From IMG/VR virus record IMGVR_UViG_3300009094_000079, positions 1 to 20,813 of that record: a stretch of 20,813 nucleotides of DNA, one strand, 5' to 3'. Positions 13,388 through 20,813 of the stretch are shown piece by piece (the stretch's first letter is position 1; each line of letters opens with the position of its first letter). Both the position numbers and the translations under genes were made by a program. Under the pieces are notes generated by a model, which saw only the letters and a list, made by a program, of their open reading frames with translations, was not told where the DNA came from and made no database searches. This DNA comes from a virus.

Positions 13388-13743
13388 GGCTGCAGTTCAG
13401 AGACCACCAGCACCAGTTCACGCCGTGCGTTATCGGGATTGCGCAGCGAAGCCACTTGGAACGTGCGCTGTCCATGGTCAGGGTCCACATAGGACAGCCG
13501 GGTCTTCAGCGTCACCTGCGGGTGATAGAACATCCCCACCGTAAACAGACCCTGCCCAATGATGGTCCCTGCACTGGCAGCGGACTGTTCCATGTCGGCC
13601 TGTGACGTGGCATCAATGTGTGCCCAGACCTGTGCCGGTGACAGCGGCAGCCACTGTTCACTGAAGGTGCCACGGGGATCAGGCACCGGGTCCGCTGGAT
13701 TCTCCAGGGTCACCAGCGTGTCTAATTGCCCAGCCGTGATCAT
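13384..13743 (-). CDS. Head-tail adaptor / stopper (gp16-like, 119 aa)
   Basis: A head closure protein of the SPP1 gp16 type (PF05521). Features are TAGQLDTLVTLENP at the start, the middle WLPLSPAQVWAHIDATSQ and a late strand pattern with RTFQVASLRNPDNARRELVLVV. It would seal the connector after packaging. The ATG overlaps the stop of the connector gene (ATGA at 13740-13743). Confidence 0.8.
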   Translation of the reverse strand: MITAGQLDTLVTLENPADPVPDPRGTFSEQWLPLSPAQVWAHIDATSQADMEQSAASAGTIIGQGLFTVGMFYHPQVTLKTRLSYVDPDHGQRTFQVASLRNPDNARRELVLVVSELQP

Positions 13744-14090
13744 GCCAGCACCGGATCCGTATAGCGGCGCAGCAGGCCAATCACCACGGGGGGCAGGTCT
13801 TCCCCGGCATTGCGTGGTGCGGCATAGATGGCTGCGCCCACATCATCCCCACGGAAGCGCCACAGGTCCGAGAACATCAGCAGCACCGCCGCCTTGACAT
13901 CCGCTGGGGTGGTGCTGGGACTGGTCCACAGCAGGGCATTCGAATTGCCAAACGTGGACTTTCGCACCCAGCGCAGCACGGCTTGTTCTGCACCGTCAGC
14001 CTTCAGCGTCACATCCGCATCTTGCGGACTGCCATCCGCAAACGTTAGCCGCTGGTGCAGCTTCACTTCCTGCAGCGTCACCAGCGTCAC
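13740..14090 (-). CDS. Head-tail connector (gp6/gp15-like, 116 aa)
   Basis: An all-helical connector protein of the HK97 gp6 / SPP1 gp15 kind. Features are a helix with VTLKADGAEQAVLRWVR, then STTPADVKAAVLLMFSDLWRFRGD and the common closing DLPPVVIGLLRRYTDPVLA, which matches 'L P . . V . . L L . . Y R D P' of PF05135. A GTG start at 14090 overlaps the previous stop as GTGA. Confidence 0.8.
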   Translation of the reverse strand: MTLVTLQEVKLHQRLTFADGSPQDADVTLKADGAEQAVLRWVRKSTFGNSNALLWTSPSTTPADVKAAVLLMFSDLWRFRGDDVGAAIYAAPRNAGEDLPPVVIGLLRRYTDPVLA

Positions 14091-14617
14091 CGGCTGTCCT
14101 TCCCGTCACGGCCACACTTCACGGCCAGTGTCCAGCCGGTCACTCCATCACCGGGACGTGCGCCAGTGTCTGTGTGGCAGAACCACATGGACCCACGGTC
14201 TGTGACCATCTGCCCCTTGGTGTAGGTCTGCCCGTCTTTGAACGTGCCGGTATAACTGGGCACGGTCAAGCGCAGCGTGCCAATGGTCTTCTGCTGGTCC
14301 CCACGGCGGTACGACAGGGTAATCAGCTGCTGGTCTGTGGGATCCTGCACTGCGGTCATTTCGTCACAGGAGAAGCCATCCGCCCCGTCTGCGCCGTCTT
14401 TCCCGGCTGGGCCAGGAATGAACGACCGTGTTTCCGTCACGGCCATGCGTTCACGCAGCAGGGTCACGGCAGGTTCCATGGTGGACAGCCGTGCATCCAT
14501 CTGGCTGCACCGTTCCAATAGTGTGGCGTGCTGTGCATGCAGTGGACCCAGCGCACCCTTGATCATCAGCAATAGCCTATCGGCTAACGCTTCAGCAGCA
14601 TCAGCAGCGTCAGACAT
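14087..14617 (-). CDS. Collagen-like protein after the portal (176 aa)
   Basis: I chose ATG 14617 with AAGGTGA upstream; a GTG at 14632 is an alternative. An N-terminal helical segment (AADAAEALADRLLLMIKG, then a coiled-coil-like RCSQMDARLSTMEPAVTLLRERM) is followed by a Gly-x-y collagen stretch (IPGPAGKDGADGADG, about 88-102). The C-terminus carries a beta module, YTGTFKDGQTYTKGQMVTDRGSMW and GVTGWTLAVKCGRDGKD, resembling chitin-binding-like domains of fibres. Probably a trimer. It is an unusual occupant of the slot between portal and connector; it may decorate the head or neck. Confidence 0.65.
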   Translation of the reverse strand: MSDAADAAEALADRLLLMIKGALGPLHAQHATLLERCSQMDARLSTMEPAVTLLRERMAVTETRSFIPGPAGKDGADGADGFSCDEMTAVQDPTDQQLITLSYRRGDQQKTIGTLRLTVPSYTGTFKDGQTYTKGQMVTDRGSMWFCHTDTGARPGDGVTGWTLAVKCGRDGKDSR

Positions 14618-16019
14618 GAAGGTCACCTTCACAATACTTCCGCGTCAGAATAGCCGCCGTCTTATACAGCATCTTTGTCACGTCGTCAGCGCCAGATGGC
14701 GCAGCTGCCGCTGGTGCCTCTGGTGTGCTGAACGGCTTCAAGCTATCGCGGTCGGACAGCGCCTGCAGTGAAAACATCTGCTGCTGCATGTACGGACTGC
14801 TACCACCCGGCACGGTGCCCATCCCGAAGTACTTATGCCGTGCTTCATCAGGAGATAGCACGCCACCACTGACCGCATCTGTCGCAGCCTTTGTCCGTGT
14901 CGCGGTATCCATCCACAGCAGATCGTCAATATCAAACTCTGTCCCGTAGATATGGTCCGGTACCGTGGTCAGTCCCAGTCCGTCATCCAGGGACAGTTCC
15001 AGCGCCACAATCAGTGACTGCAGGCACTGACTGTAATATTGCTGCATCAACGGCTCTGAGTTGGCGTAGGGTACCGGGTGCCCACCAGAGTCCACCAGTG
15101 CGGCTGGCACATGGAAGGCTGCGCAGATGGTTTCCGTGGTCCACTTCAACTGTTCAATCAGCTGGGCATCCACGGCATTGACGGCCATGGGTTCATACTT
15201 CAGCCCATCACCTAAGACAGCCACCTTCCCGACATTCGCGCCGGTATAGTTCTGGTCCCAGAAGTCTTTCAGCCGGTCTGCGGTGGTCTGGTCAATGCTG
15301 CCGGGTGCGGTCAATACCCCACCAGGATTAGACCCATTGCCAAAGAAGTTGGTGGAATTGTCCTGGATCTTCAATCCCTGTAACGCCACCATCCCGCACG
15401 CATAGATGGGGGAGACCCCAATCAGCGGATGGAATAAGGGCACCATGGGATCGTGAATGACTTCACGGGCAGGGACAGCCACCCCCTGCTGCGGCACACC
15501 CGCCAGATCACTATGCGTCAGCTGATAGAAGACACTGCCATCCGGTGCCACCAGCACGGTCACGGCTTGCGGGTCCAGTCCATACAGGGCAATGACCACC
15601 CCACGGCTATCCCGCTGCTTCAGGATGTAGGCATTCCCGAAGCGCAGCTTCGAGACCAGCCAGTATTCAATGAACTTATTGATTAGTTGGTACCGGTTCG
15701 GCTTCCTGAGCACCGGACTGAATGCCGGTGATGTGGTCTCTGTCCAGATCCCCGCGTCATCCTGTTCCACCAGCCGCAGCCGCAGCTTCCCCACATCCTG
15801 CGCAATCAGCGTGGTGCAGGCAAAGACCGCTGCATAGGACATGGCCGTTTGGCCTGTCCACAGTTCATCGTTCTTCTGCCATGCGCCAGGATAGTGGTCA
15901 CGGACAATGACCGGGAACCACCCGCCACTGCCCGTGCCACGGGCCGACACGGGCACGCCAGCTGGTAGGTTGGCACCAGTTGGACGTGCCCGTGTCAGTT
16001 CCATCCCCCACAGCCGCAC
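14610..16019 (-). CDS. Portal protein (469 aa)
   Basis: An HK97-like portal (PF04860 type) that forms the dodecameric ring through which DNA is packaged. Features are AVFACTTLIAQDVGKLRLRL near the N-terminus, FGNAYILKQRDSRG, then LFHPLIGVSPI, GLKIQDNSTNFFGNGSNPGG and the clip/stem region TADRLKDFWDQNYTGANVGKVAVL with AAFHVPAALV. I use the GTG at 16019 with AAGG 7 nt upstream, 2 bp after the capsid stop; ATG 16004 is an alternative. Order here is capsid before portal, the reverse of the HK97 order. Confidence 0.88.
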   Translation of the reverse strand: MRLWGMELTRARPTGANLPAGVPVSARGTGSGGWFPVIVRDHYPGAWQKNDELWTGQTAMSYAAVFACTTLIAQDVGKLRLRLVEQDDAGIWTETTSPAFSPVLRKPNRYQLINKFIEYWLVSKLRFGNAYILKQRDSRGVVIALYGLDPQAVTVLVAPDGSVFYQLTHSDLAGVPQQGVAVPAREVIHDPMVPLFHPLIGVSPIYACGMVALQGLKIQDNSTNFFGNGSNPGGVLTAPGSIDQTTADRLKDFWDQNYTGANVGKVAVLGDGLKYEPMAVNAVDAQLIEQLKWTTETICAAFHVPAALVDSGGHPVPYANSEPLMQQYYSQCLQSLIVALELSLDDGLGLTTVPDHIYGTEFDIDDLLWMDTATRTKAATDAVSGGVLSPDEARHKYFGMGTVPGGSSPYMQQQMFSLQALSDRDSLKPFSTPEAPAAAAPSGADDVTKMLYKTAAILTRKYCEGDLHV

Positions 16020-16021
16020 GC

Positions 16022-17935
16022 TTATGCCTTGCTGGGTGTGCGTGCCGTGGTGACGGGTTCCTCCGCAGGCATGGTGCCTGTCGGCGCAGGATACGCGGCT
16101 GCCGTCAGATACTTCACGGCATTCACGTTGGCCTTCTTCCAGTTAATGAACCGTTCGGCCCGAAGACCGACACAATTGTTTTGCCACAGTGAGACCAGCA
16201 CTGTGGTGGCATCAGCCGGTGACATCGGCGCGGAGTCCATCTGCAGTGAAGCTTCCCGGCTGGCGTCAATGGTCACGCCACCTTCATCCGCCAGCAGCAC
16301 CAGTGATGGCTGCATGGCAATGACCAGTGCCTGCGCAGCCATGCTGGTGATGAACGTCAGCCCTTTGTACGTGCCACCTTCCAGACCCACGCCAGGAAAC
16401 ACGGGACTGCCATCCAGGTTGGTCCTGAAAGACAGGGATAGGGCATTCGTGGGCGACAGGATGATGTGGACCCCACCCACCGCAATGTTATTGCTGGCGA
16501 AGTGGCCTATCAGCGCCATGATGTCGGCCAGCGGGTTAGCCGTTGCCGCTGCCGTGGGTGCGCCATTGGTGACGCTGGCAGGGTTCACCCCCGCCACGGC
16601 TGCCACTGCCGGATCAATGAACTGTTGATCCAGGAATTGGGCAATGCCTGCCACCATATCCGCACGCACCAGTGCTTCTGCGGAAGGATTAGACAGCCTG
16701 ACCAATTCCTCTGTCAGCACAATGATGCCAGCAGCTTTGCTGACCGTCAGGGCTTCTGAGGCAAAGGCTAACTTTGAGACTGGTTTGGGCTTTTGTTCTC
16801 CAACCCAGGAATATGTCCCGCCAGCGGTCTGACTGGGGACTTTGGTATTGAAGGGCACTTCCCGGAAGCCGGTGATCTTGCCCAGAATGGTGGCGGGTCG
16901 GAGTAACTCCAGGAAGTCATCCGCAATGTTCTGATTGACCAGCGGCGCTGCCCATGTGGCATCCGTGGTGGTGCCCGGTGCCACAGCCGCCTTCAGACTC
17001 AACGCCACTTCTGGCGTGCTGTCCTGCCACCGCTTCGCATACTCTGCGGCTTCGAACATGTTCCCGTTGCACACCAGCTTTGCGCACGCCAGTCTGACAA
17101 ACGCGGTGCCCTTGGGAATGTTGGACTTGACCTGCACCACAGGCTGCGGTCTCTGCTCTGGGATGATGACTGGCTTGGCCTGTTGGACGTTCAGGGTCTC
17201 CATTTCACGCAGACGGACAATGTGCCCATCCAGTGACTTCACTTCAGCGGAGTACCCGTCATAGACCTTGGTGTCTTCCGCTGACAGCGTGGTCCCGTCT
17301 GTGTCAGCCTTCTTCATCAGGTCAGCCATGGACGTGACCACAGCCGCACGCTTCTGTTCATGCTGCGTGATCTGTTCTGCATATGTCTGTTGCATGGGTG
17401 GCGTGTTCCTGACACGCACAGTGGGCAGTCCCGCAGCGCCGGGAAGGTTCAGGCTTAACGCAGCCGCTGATTTAATCGTGGTGATGGTGGCTGCCATGTT
17501 CGCGGGGATCGTGACGGCTGATGTCTCAGCCCACAGCCACTTCGTGATATGCCGTCCAGACCACGGGTCACGGGCATTGACCGGCACATGGTCCAGTGCC
17601 TTGAACCCAATGGAGAACCCGCGCACCAGCCGTGCCTTCACGGACTGCCACGCTTCGTCAATGCGTGCCTTCAGGGTTCCAGGTTCATCAATGCGCGCAA
17701 ACTTGGCCGTAATGTGGATCCCGTCTGGGGTCACCCGTGCGGCAATGACTTCCCCCACAGGCTGGGCCTGATCGTGCTGCCACAGCAGCGGCATGGGCAG
17801 CGTGAACTGCGCACCCGTGGGTTCCACAATGTCCCCGCTGCGGTCACAGGCAGGGGTGGTGGCGTAGCCTTCAATGGTCCGCTGGTCTACGTCAACGGAC
17901 TTGATGTCCAGCAGGGCATAGGCACGGTCCAGCAT
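16022..17935 (-). CDS. Fused prohead protease and HK97-fold major capsid protein (637 aa)
   Basis: Residues 1-160 form a U35-type prohead protease with ALLDIKSVDVDQRTIEGYAT, His54 in LWQHDQAQPVG, Ser108 in RGFSIGFK and WLWAETSAVTIPAN. A scaffold/delta-like helical region follows at about 184-250 (QITQHEQKRAAVVTSMADL, EVKSLDGHIVRLREME). The rest is an HK97 capsid: TAGGTYSWVGEQKPKP, SNPSAEALVRADMVAGIA, TNLDGSPVFPG and RAERFINWKKANVNAV. Protease, scaffold and capsid in one chain imply self-cleavage during maturation. I chose ATG 17935, the first Met matching the protease; it has no clear Shine-Dalgarno. An A-rich stretch lies 40 nt upstream. Confidence 0.88.
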   Translation of the reverse strand: MLDRAYALLDIKSVDVDQRTIEGYATTPACDRSGDIVEPTGAQFTLPMPLLWQHDQAQPVGEVIAARVTPDGIHITAKFARIDEPGTLKARIDEAWQSVKARLVRGFSIGFKALDHVPVNARDPWSGRHITKWLWAETSAVTIPANMAATITTIKSAAALSLNLPGAAGLPTVRVRNTPPMQQTYAEQITQHEQKRAAVVTSMADLMKKADTDGTTLSAEDTKVYDGYSAEVKSLDGHIVRLREMETLNVQQAKPVIIPEQRPQPVVQVKSNIPKGTAFVRLACAKLVCNGNMFEAAEYAKRWQDSTPEVALSLKAAVAPGTTTDATWAAPLVNQNIADDFLELLRPATILGKITGFREVPFNTKVPSQTAGGTYSWVGEQKPKPVSKLAFASEALTVSKAAGIIVLTEELVRLSNPSAEALVRADMVAGIAQFLDQQFIDPAVAAVAGVNPASVTNGAPTAAATANPLADIMALIGHFASNNIAVGGVHIILSPTNALSLSFRTNLDGSPVFPGVGLEGGTYKGLTFITSMAAQALVIAMQPSLVLLADEGGVTIDASREASLQMDSAPMSPADATTVLVSLWQNNCVGLRAERFINWKKANVNAVKYLTAAAYPAPTGTMPAEEPVTTARTPSKA

Positions 17936-17994
17936 GGGTGTGGCTGGACACTGTTGGGCACCGCAGACCCTGTGGCAATTTTTCGTTTTTTTAT

Positions 17995-18528
17995 TCAGTC
18001 CCAGAACGAAGGTTGCACGGGCCGCTTTGTGTGCCGCCGATAGGCATCCCAGAAGGCACAGCGTCCACCCCACGCCTCAGGTGACATCTGCTGCTTGGCG
18101 CGATTGCACGTCTGACAACACCAGCGGACATTCGTGGCGTAGTACGGTTGCACAGTAGGGTTCACAATATCCAGCGTCAGATCGTGCAGACCATGCGGCA
18201 TACCAATAAATGCGCTGTGGCAATACACACAGGCACCCGCATAAGCCATCTGGACATCACGCAGCATCTGGTCCGGGTGCCATCCGAAATGTGTCCGTAG
18301 ACGGTCACCGGCAATACGCAGCCGCCGTGCGTGGGTGTTGATGACATTTCGAACCTTCACAGCCATCCGTCCAGCGGTGGTCTGTTTGGAGGCATCACGC
18401 TTGTTCTGTTCACACCCAATACAGACAGCGTGATAGCCAGATGCACCACGTGCATGTAGTGCATGGGCCTTCCTGAATCCGTGGTCAACGTCGCAGACAA
18501 TGCCGCAGTCCTTGCACCGTTTTGTCAC
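17995..18528 (-). CDS. HNH-type endonuclease, variant motif (177 aa)
   Basis: An N-terminal zinc-ribbon-like part (CKDCGIVCDVDHG, then CIGCEQNKRD) precedes a C-terminal HNH-like ββα-metal site: C100-x2-C103 (CVYCHSAF), DLTLDIVNP, YYATNVRWCCQTCNRAKQ. The usual DH pair of the first motif reads DI here, so the catalytic set may be altered. HNH proteins next to terminases assist cos cleavage and packaging (HK97 gp74; established), which suits this position between TerL and capsid. The GTG at 18528 has AGGTGA upstream; the frame is open to a TTG at 18579, which lacks a site. A homing-type HNH is the main alternative. Confidence 0.7.
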   Translation of the reverse strand: MTKRCKDCGIVCDVDHGFRKAHALHARGASGYHAVCIGCEQNKRDASKQTTAGRMAVKVRNVINTHARRLRIAGDRLRTHFGWHPDQMLRDVQMAYAGACVYCHSAFIGMPHGLHDLTLDIVNPTVQPYYATNVRWCCQTCNRAKQQMSPEAWGGRCAFWDAYRRHTKRPVQPSFWD

Positions 18529-18580
18529 TGTGTCACCTGCCAGCGCCGGAACTATGTGCCCACAGGATTGGAATAGCAAT

Positions 18581-18595
18581 TAAAAGATTCTTTTA
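18581..18595. repeat. AT-rich palindrome between RHH and HNH genes
   Basis: TAAAAGA and TCTTTTA form a perfect 7-bp inverted repeat around one T, overlapping the stop of the 58-aa RHH gene. It is a rare AT-only patch in this region and could be a weak transcription pause or an operator. Confidence 0.3.
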
Positions 18596-18769
18596 TTCCT
18601 TCTGCGCCGTTTCAGCATATTGCAAGGCAGTGCGCACTAAGTCAGGCACGCTGCGTTTCAGCAACAGCGCACGCTGATATAGCCGGTCATATCGTTTGCT
18701 GGGTAAGGCGAAACTGACCGCAACAGACCGGTCAGCTGGATCGATACGTGGTCTGCCTCTGCGCTTCAT
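18593..18769 (-). CDS. Ribbon-helix-helix protein in the packaging operon (58 aa)
   Basis: A basic start MKRRGRPRIDPADR is followed by a strand VAVSFALP, a helix SKRYDRLYQRALLLK, a turn RSVP and a helix DLVRTALQYAETAQK: a full RHH pattern in 58 residues. The ATG overlaps the terminase stop (ATGA at 18766-18769), so it is translated with TerL. It is a third RHH protein in this window, unlike the other two in sequence. Possible roles are autoregulation of the late operon or help in terminase DNA recognition (inference). Confidence 0.7.
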   Translation of the reverse strand: MKRRGRPRIDPADRSVAVSFALPSKRYDRLYQRALLLKRSVPDLVRTALQYAETAQKE

Positions 18770-20295
18770 GGCTGCCCCCCGAAGATGAATGCCTGATACT
18801 GCTTCGGCGCTGGCGCTGCGGTCTGCCGGTCTTTGCGGTCTACCGCCATCACCAGTGCTGCCACCGTGTCTATCCGTGCGGATGACAGCTTCTTGGATGG
18901 CTTCATGTTCCCCGCATGATCGGTCTCTACCGCGACATTGCCCACGTGATGGCGCAGCACGGGGTGCCCATTGTGGCGCAGCGTGCGGGATAGGACGGAC
19001 TTCTCCAGGGATTTAGTCGGAGCAGACAGCTGCGCCAGACCCTGCCGCACCGGCACGCACGTGAACCCGTCCTGGTCCTTCAGCCGGTTCACCAAGTCCG
19101 TGGCATTCCACGGATCGAAGGCCACTTCACGCACGTCACTGCTGTCCGCCCATGTCGCCAGTTCACTGCGGACCCGTTCATAGTCCACGACATTGCCGGA
19201 TGTGACGATCAGGTGTCCATCCGCTGCCCACTGTTCATAGGGCAGCCGGTCACGGAGTCCCCGTTCATGCAGCTTGTCTCCCGGCAGGAAGGCTGCCACC
19301 CGCACAGAGAAGCCATCCCCATCCGCATCAGGATAGACAGCCACCATGGCCGTGATATCCGTGGTGGTGGACAAGTCCAGTCCGACATAACAGGGTCCGC
19401 TCCAGGTAGACCGCTGCTCGCAGCAACTGTCCCATGCGTCAATGCCAATCCATCTGGCGGCTTGCTCTGTCCACTGATTCAAGTACAACCGTCGAAACGT
19501 GTTCTCCTGTGCGGGTATCTCCTGCGCACGGGCAGCCATCACCCGCATTTCATCCATGCTGCGGAAGTCCCCCAGCGCCGGATTACACCCACGCCAGACG
19601 GCTTCATCACGCCAGTCCGCATCTTCTGCGGCTTCATAGATGACCGGCAGGAATGATGGATCTAACTTGGGATTGACTAAGACGTTCTTCGCGTGTGCAT
19701 ACAGTTCATACAAGATACTGTGCCGGTCATAGCCTGCCGTGGAGATAGCAATAACTAAGGGCTGTGCTCTCGCACCCGTGCTGCTGGCTAAGACATGCCA
19801 TAACTCAGAGTTAGGCGCACAATGCAGTTCATCATAGATGATCCGGCTAGCGTTAAATCCATGCTTAGAATACGCTTCTGCAGAGATAGCCCGGTACACG
19901 GACCCAGACTTCCGATGCACGATGCGCTTCTGACTGTCTAAGATGTCGCACTGTGACAGTAACTGCGCATCGTTTCGGATCATCTGTGCTGCGACATTGA
20001 ACACCAGTGCTGCCTGATCACGGTCTGCTGCGGCACTATAGACTTCTGCGCCAGCTTCCCCATCAAACAGCAGTCCATCAATCGCCAGCGCAGCGGCTAT
20101 CTCTGTCTTGCCGTTCTTGCGTGGCAACATCAGCAGCATGGTCCTGGTCACCCGTCTGCCCCGTTCCGTGCGGAACAGTGGACGGATGATGCGCCGTTCC
20201 TGCCACTGGCGCAGCTTGAACGGCTGACCGGCAAATGGACCCTTGGTGTGGGTCAGCTTGTTGATGATTTCAACCTTGCGTGTGGCATCAAGCAC
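18766..20295 (-). CDS. terL: Terminase large subunit (509 aa)
   Basis: The packaging motor and DNA-cutting nuclease. The ATPase shows GPFAGQPFKLRQWQ (adenine-binding region), Walker A LPRKNGKT (57-64), Walker B IIYDEL (152-157, D155/E156) and the coupling motif SSTGARAQPLVIAISTAG. The nuclease starts with YVGLDLSTTTD (about 303-313, metal-binding Asp306) and continues to KSLEKSVLSRTLRHNGHPVLRH. It fits the Terminase_1 (P27-partner) group. The start is a GTG at 20295, in a frame that has a stop 12 bp upstream, without a clear ribosome binding site; the N-terminus is a little short for the family. Confidence 0.92.
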   Translation of the reverse strand: MLDATRKVEIINKLTHTKGPFAGQPFKLRQWQERRIIRPLFRTERGRRVTRTMLLMLPRKNGKTEIAAALAIDGLLFDGEAGAEVYSAAADRDQAALVFNVAAQMIRNDAQLLSQCDILDSQKRIVHRKSGSVYRAISAEAYSKHGFNASRIIYDELHCAPNSELWHVLASSTGARAQPLVIAISTAGYDRHSILYELYAHAKNVLVNPKLDPSFLPVIYEAAEDADWRDEAVWRGCNPALGDFRSMDEMRVMAARAQEIPAQENTFRRLYLNQWTEQAARWIGIDAWDSCCEQRSTWSGPCYVGLDLSTTTDITAMVAVYPDADGDGFSVRVAAFLPGDKLHERGLRDRLPYEQWAADGHLIVTSGNVVDYERVRSELATWADSSDVREVAFDPWNATDLVNRLKDQDGFTCVPVRQGLAQLSAPTKSLEKSVLSRTLRHNGHPVLRHHVGNVAVETDHAGNMKPSKKLSSARIDTVAALVMAVDRKDRQTAAPAPKQYQAFIFGGQP

Positions 20296-20366
20296 AGGGG
20301 CATGGACTCACACGGCAGGATGGGGCACCGGGCCAGCGGGGAACTGGCAGCGACTAGTCTACAGTC

Positions 20367-20564
20367 TCAGTATCGAAGCACAGAAGCACCGCAGTGCTTG
20401 CAGTGCCCACTTGGATTGAACGTCCCACAGTACGCACAGCGTGGCGTGGTCACACAAACAGTCCGCTCAGAATCACCATGCGTGGTGACTTCCACGTAAT
20501 CCAGCGCACATCCTAGCCTAATCTCCAGCTGCTGGACCTGCCTGAATGTCATCACGCCGTTCAC
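20367..20564 (-). CDS. Small zinc-ribbon protein between terminase genes (65 aa)
   Basis: I chose the GTG at 20564, overlapping the small terminase stop as GTGA, with AGGA upstream; GTG 20579 is an alternative. After a short alpha/beta part (VMTFRQVQQLEIRLGCALDY), the C-terminus has two CxxC knuckles, CAYCGT and CKHCGA, a classic zinc ribbon. It lies between the two terminase subunits and so may join the packaging complex, but no function is known to me. The 71 bp after it contain no further gene. Confidence 0.6.
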   Translation of the reverse strand: MNGVMTFRQVQQLEIRLGCALDYVEVTTHGDSERTVCVTTPRCAYCGTFNPSGHCKHCGASVLRY

Positions 20565-20813
20565 AGCAATCCTGCCCACTTGGACTGCTCTGGGGTCTCT
20601 GCCAGCGGCAGCTTAGACAGCCGTGCCCTGCCCTTGGGGGTCAGTCCCAGATCGCGCCATAACGTCACGCACTGGTGCAGTGCCTTGTCACTGATGCGGA
20701 TGAACCGCGCCACTGTCGCGGTATCACCCTGTCCACATGCCCGTATCTTCTGCTCTGTATCCAGGTAACGGGACCACTGCTGACAGCACGCAATCAGCGC
20801 ACTGCGGTCAGCC
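20561..20813 (-). CDS. terS: Terminase small subunit, P27-like, 5' part cut by window edge
   Basis: The last 83 residues are visible. ADRSALIACCQQWSRYLDTEQKIR and the closing LGLTPKGRARLSKLPLAE fit the P27 small terminase family, in which 'LGLTP..R..L' is conserved near the C-terminus. The helix-turn-helix that binds cos or pac DNA lies beyond the right edge or in TVARFIRISDKALHQCV. It is the most upstream late gene visible and is directly coupled to the zinc-ribbon gene. Confidence 0.75.
   Translation of the reverse strand, partial: ADRSALIACCQQWSRYLDTEQKIRACGQGDTATVARFIRISDKALHQCVTLWRDLGLTPKGRARLSKLPLAETPEQSKWAGLL

Noticed and set aside
12752-13492. 246-codon plus-strand frame across the neck genes
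   Set aside because: The minus-strand genes here match known neck families and overlap each other in the usual way; the plus frame has no recognisable domain.
16029-16628. 199-codon plus-strand frame inside the capsid gene
   Set aside because: It mirrors the third codon positions of the capsid gene and carries no motif.

Overview
This window looks like about 21 kb of a temperate, siphovirus-type tailed phage or prophage (Caudoviricetes) of a GC-rich bacterium. It has a tyrosine integrase, a head module with a fused protease-capsid gene, a tape-measure gene of 574 codons and a lambda-style frameshifting tail chaperone, and no contractile-tail genes. Genes are packed with 1-8 nt overlaps (ATGA, GTGA, TGATG), which points to a virus. 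There are no rRNAs, tRNAs or host housekeeping genes. I cannot name the host. Both ends of the window cut through genes, so replication, lysis and much of the regulation lie outside.

Layout. (1) 1-1320, leftward: a recombination operon with a RecE-like PD-(D/E)XK exonuclease, a small coupled protein and a Sak4-like RecA-fold ATPase that runs off the left edge. (2) 1321-1786: a divergent control region with a 10-bp-period direct-repeat array, palindromes, two inverted repeats with identical 9-nt spacers and a TATAAT -10 box. (3) 1787-5143, rightward: a ribbon-helix-helix (RHH) protein, two small proteins, the integrase and four further genes translationally coupled behind it (zinc finger, RHH, zinc finger, unknown), closed by a strong hairpin at 5163-5199. 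(4) 5200-5706: a gene-free region with a 13-bp inverted repeat, several 10-bp-phased repeats related to those in region 2, and a 13-bp direct repeat spaced exactly 100 bp. It is a candidate attP, origin or regulatory region. (5) 5707-6176: one rightward phage gene of unknown function and a possible 43-codon gene. (6) 20813 down to 6183, leftward: the late operon. In order of transcription it holds the small terminase, a zinc-ribbon protein, the large terminase, a 58-aa RHH protein, an HNH protein, the protease-capsid fusion, portal, a collagen-like protein, four neck and completion proteins, tail tube, a small protein, tail chaperones G/GT with a -1 frameshift, tape measure, tail hub, fibre-like protein and two small terminal genes.

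How it works together. The leftward early genes would recombine or repair phage DNA, the rightward operon would decide and execute integration, and the long leftward operon would build and fill the particle. The HNH protein beside the terminase and a P27-like small terminase fit cos-type packaging. The least explained parts are the shared 10-bp-phased repeat family in the two non-coding regions, the zinc-finger/RHH genes coupled to the integrase, and an RHH gene inside the packaging operon. Several small genes (6183-6317, 18593-18769, and possibly 6045-6176) are under 60 codons and were found by reading the strands directly.
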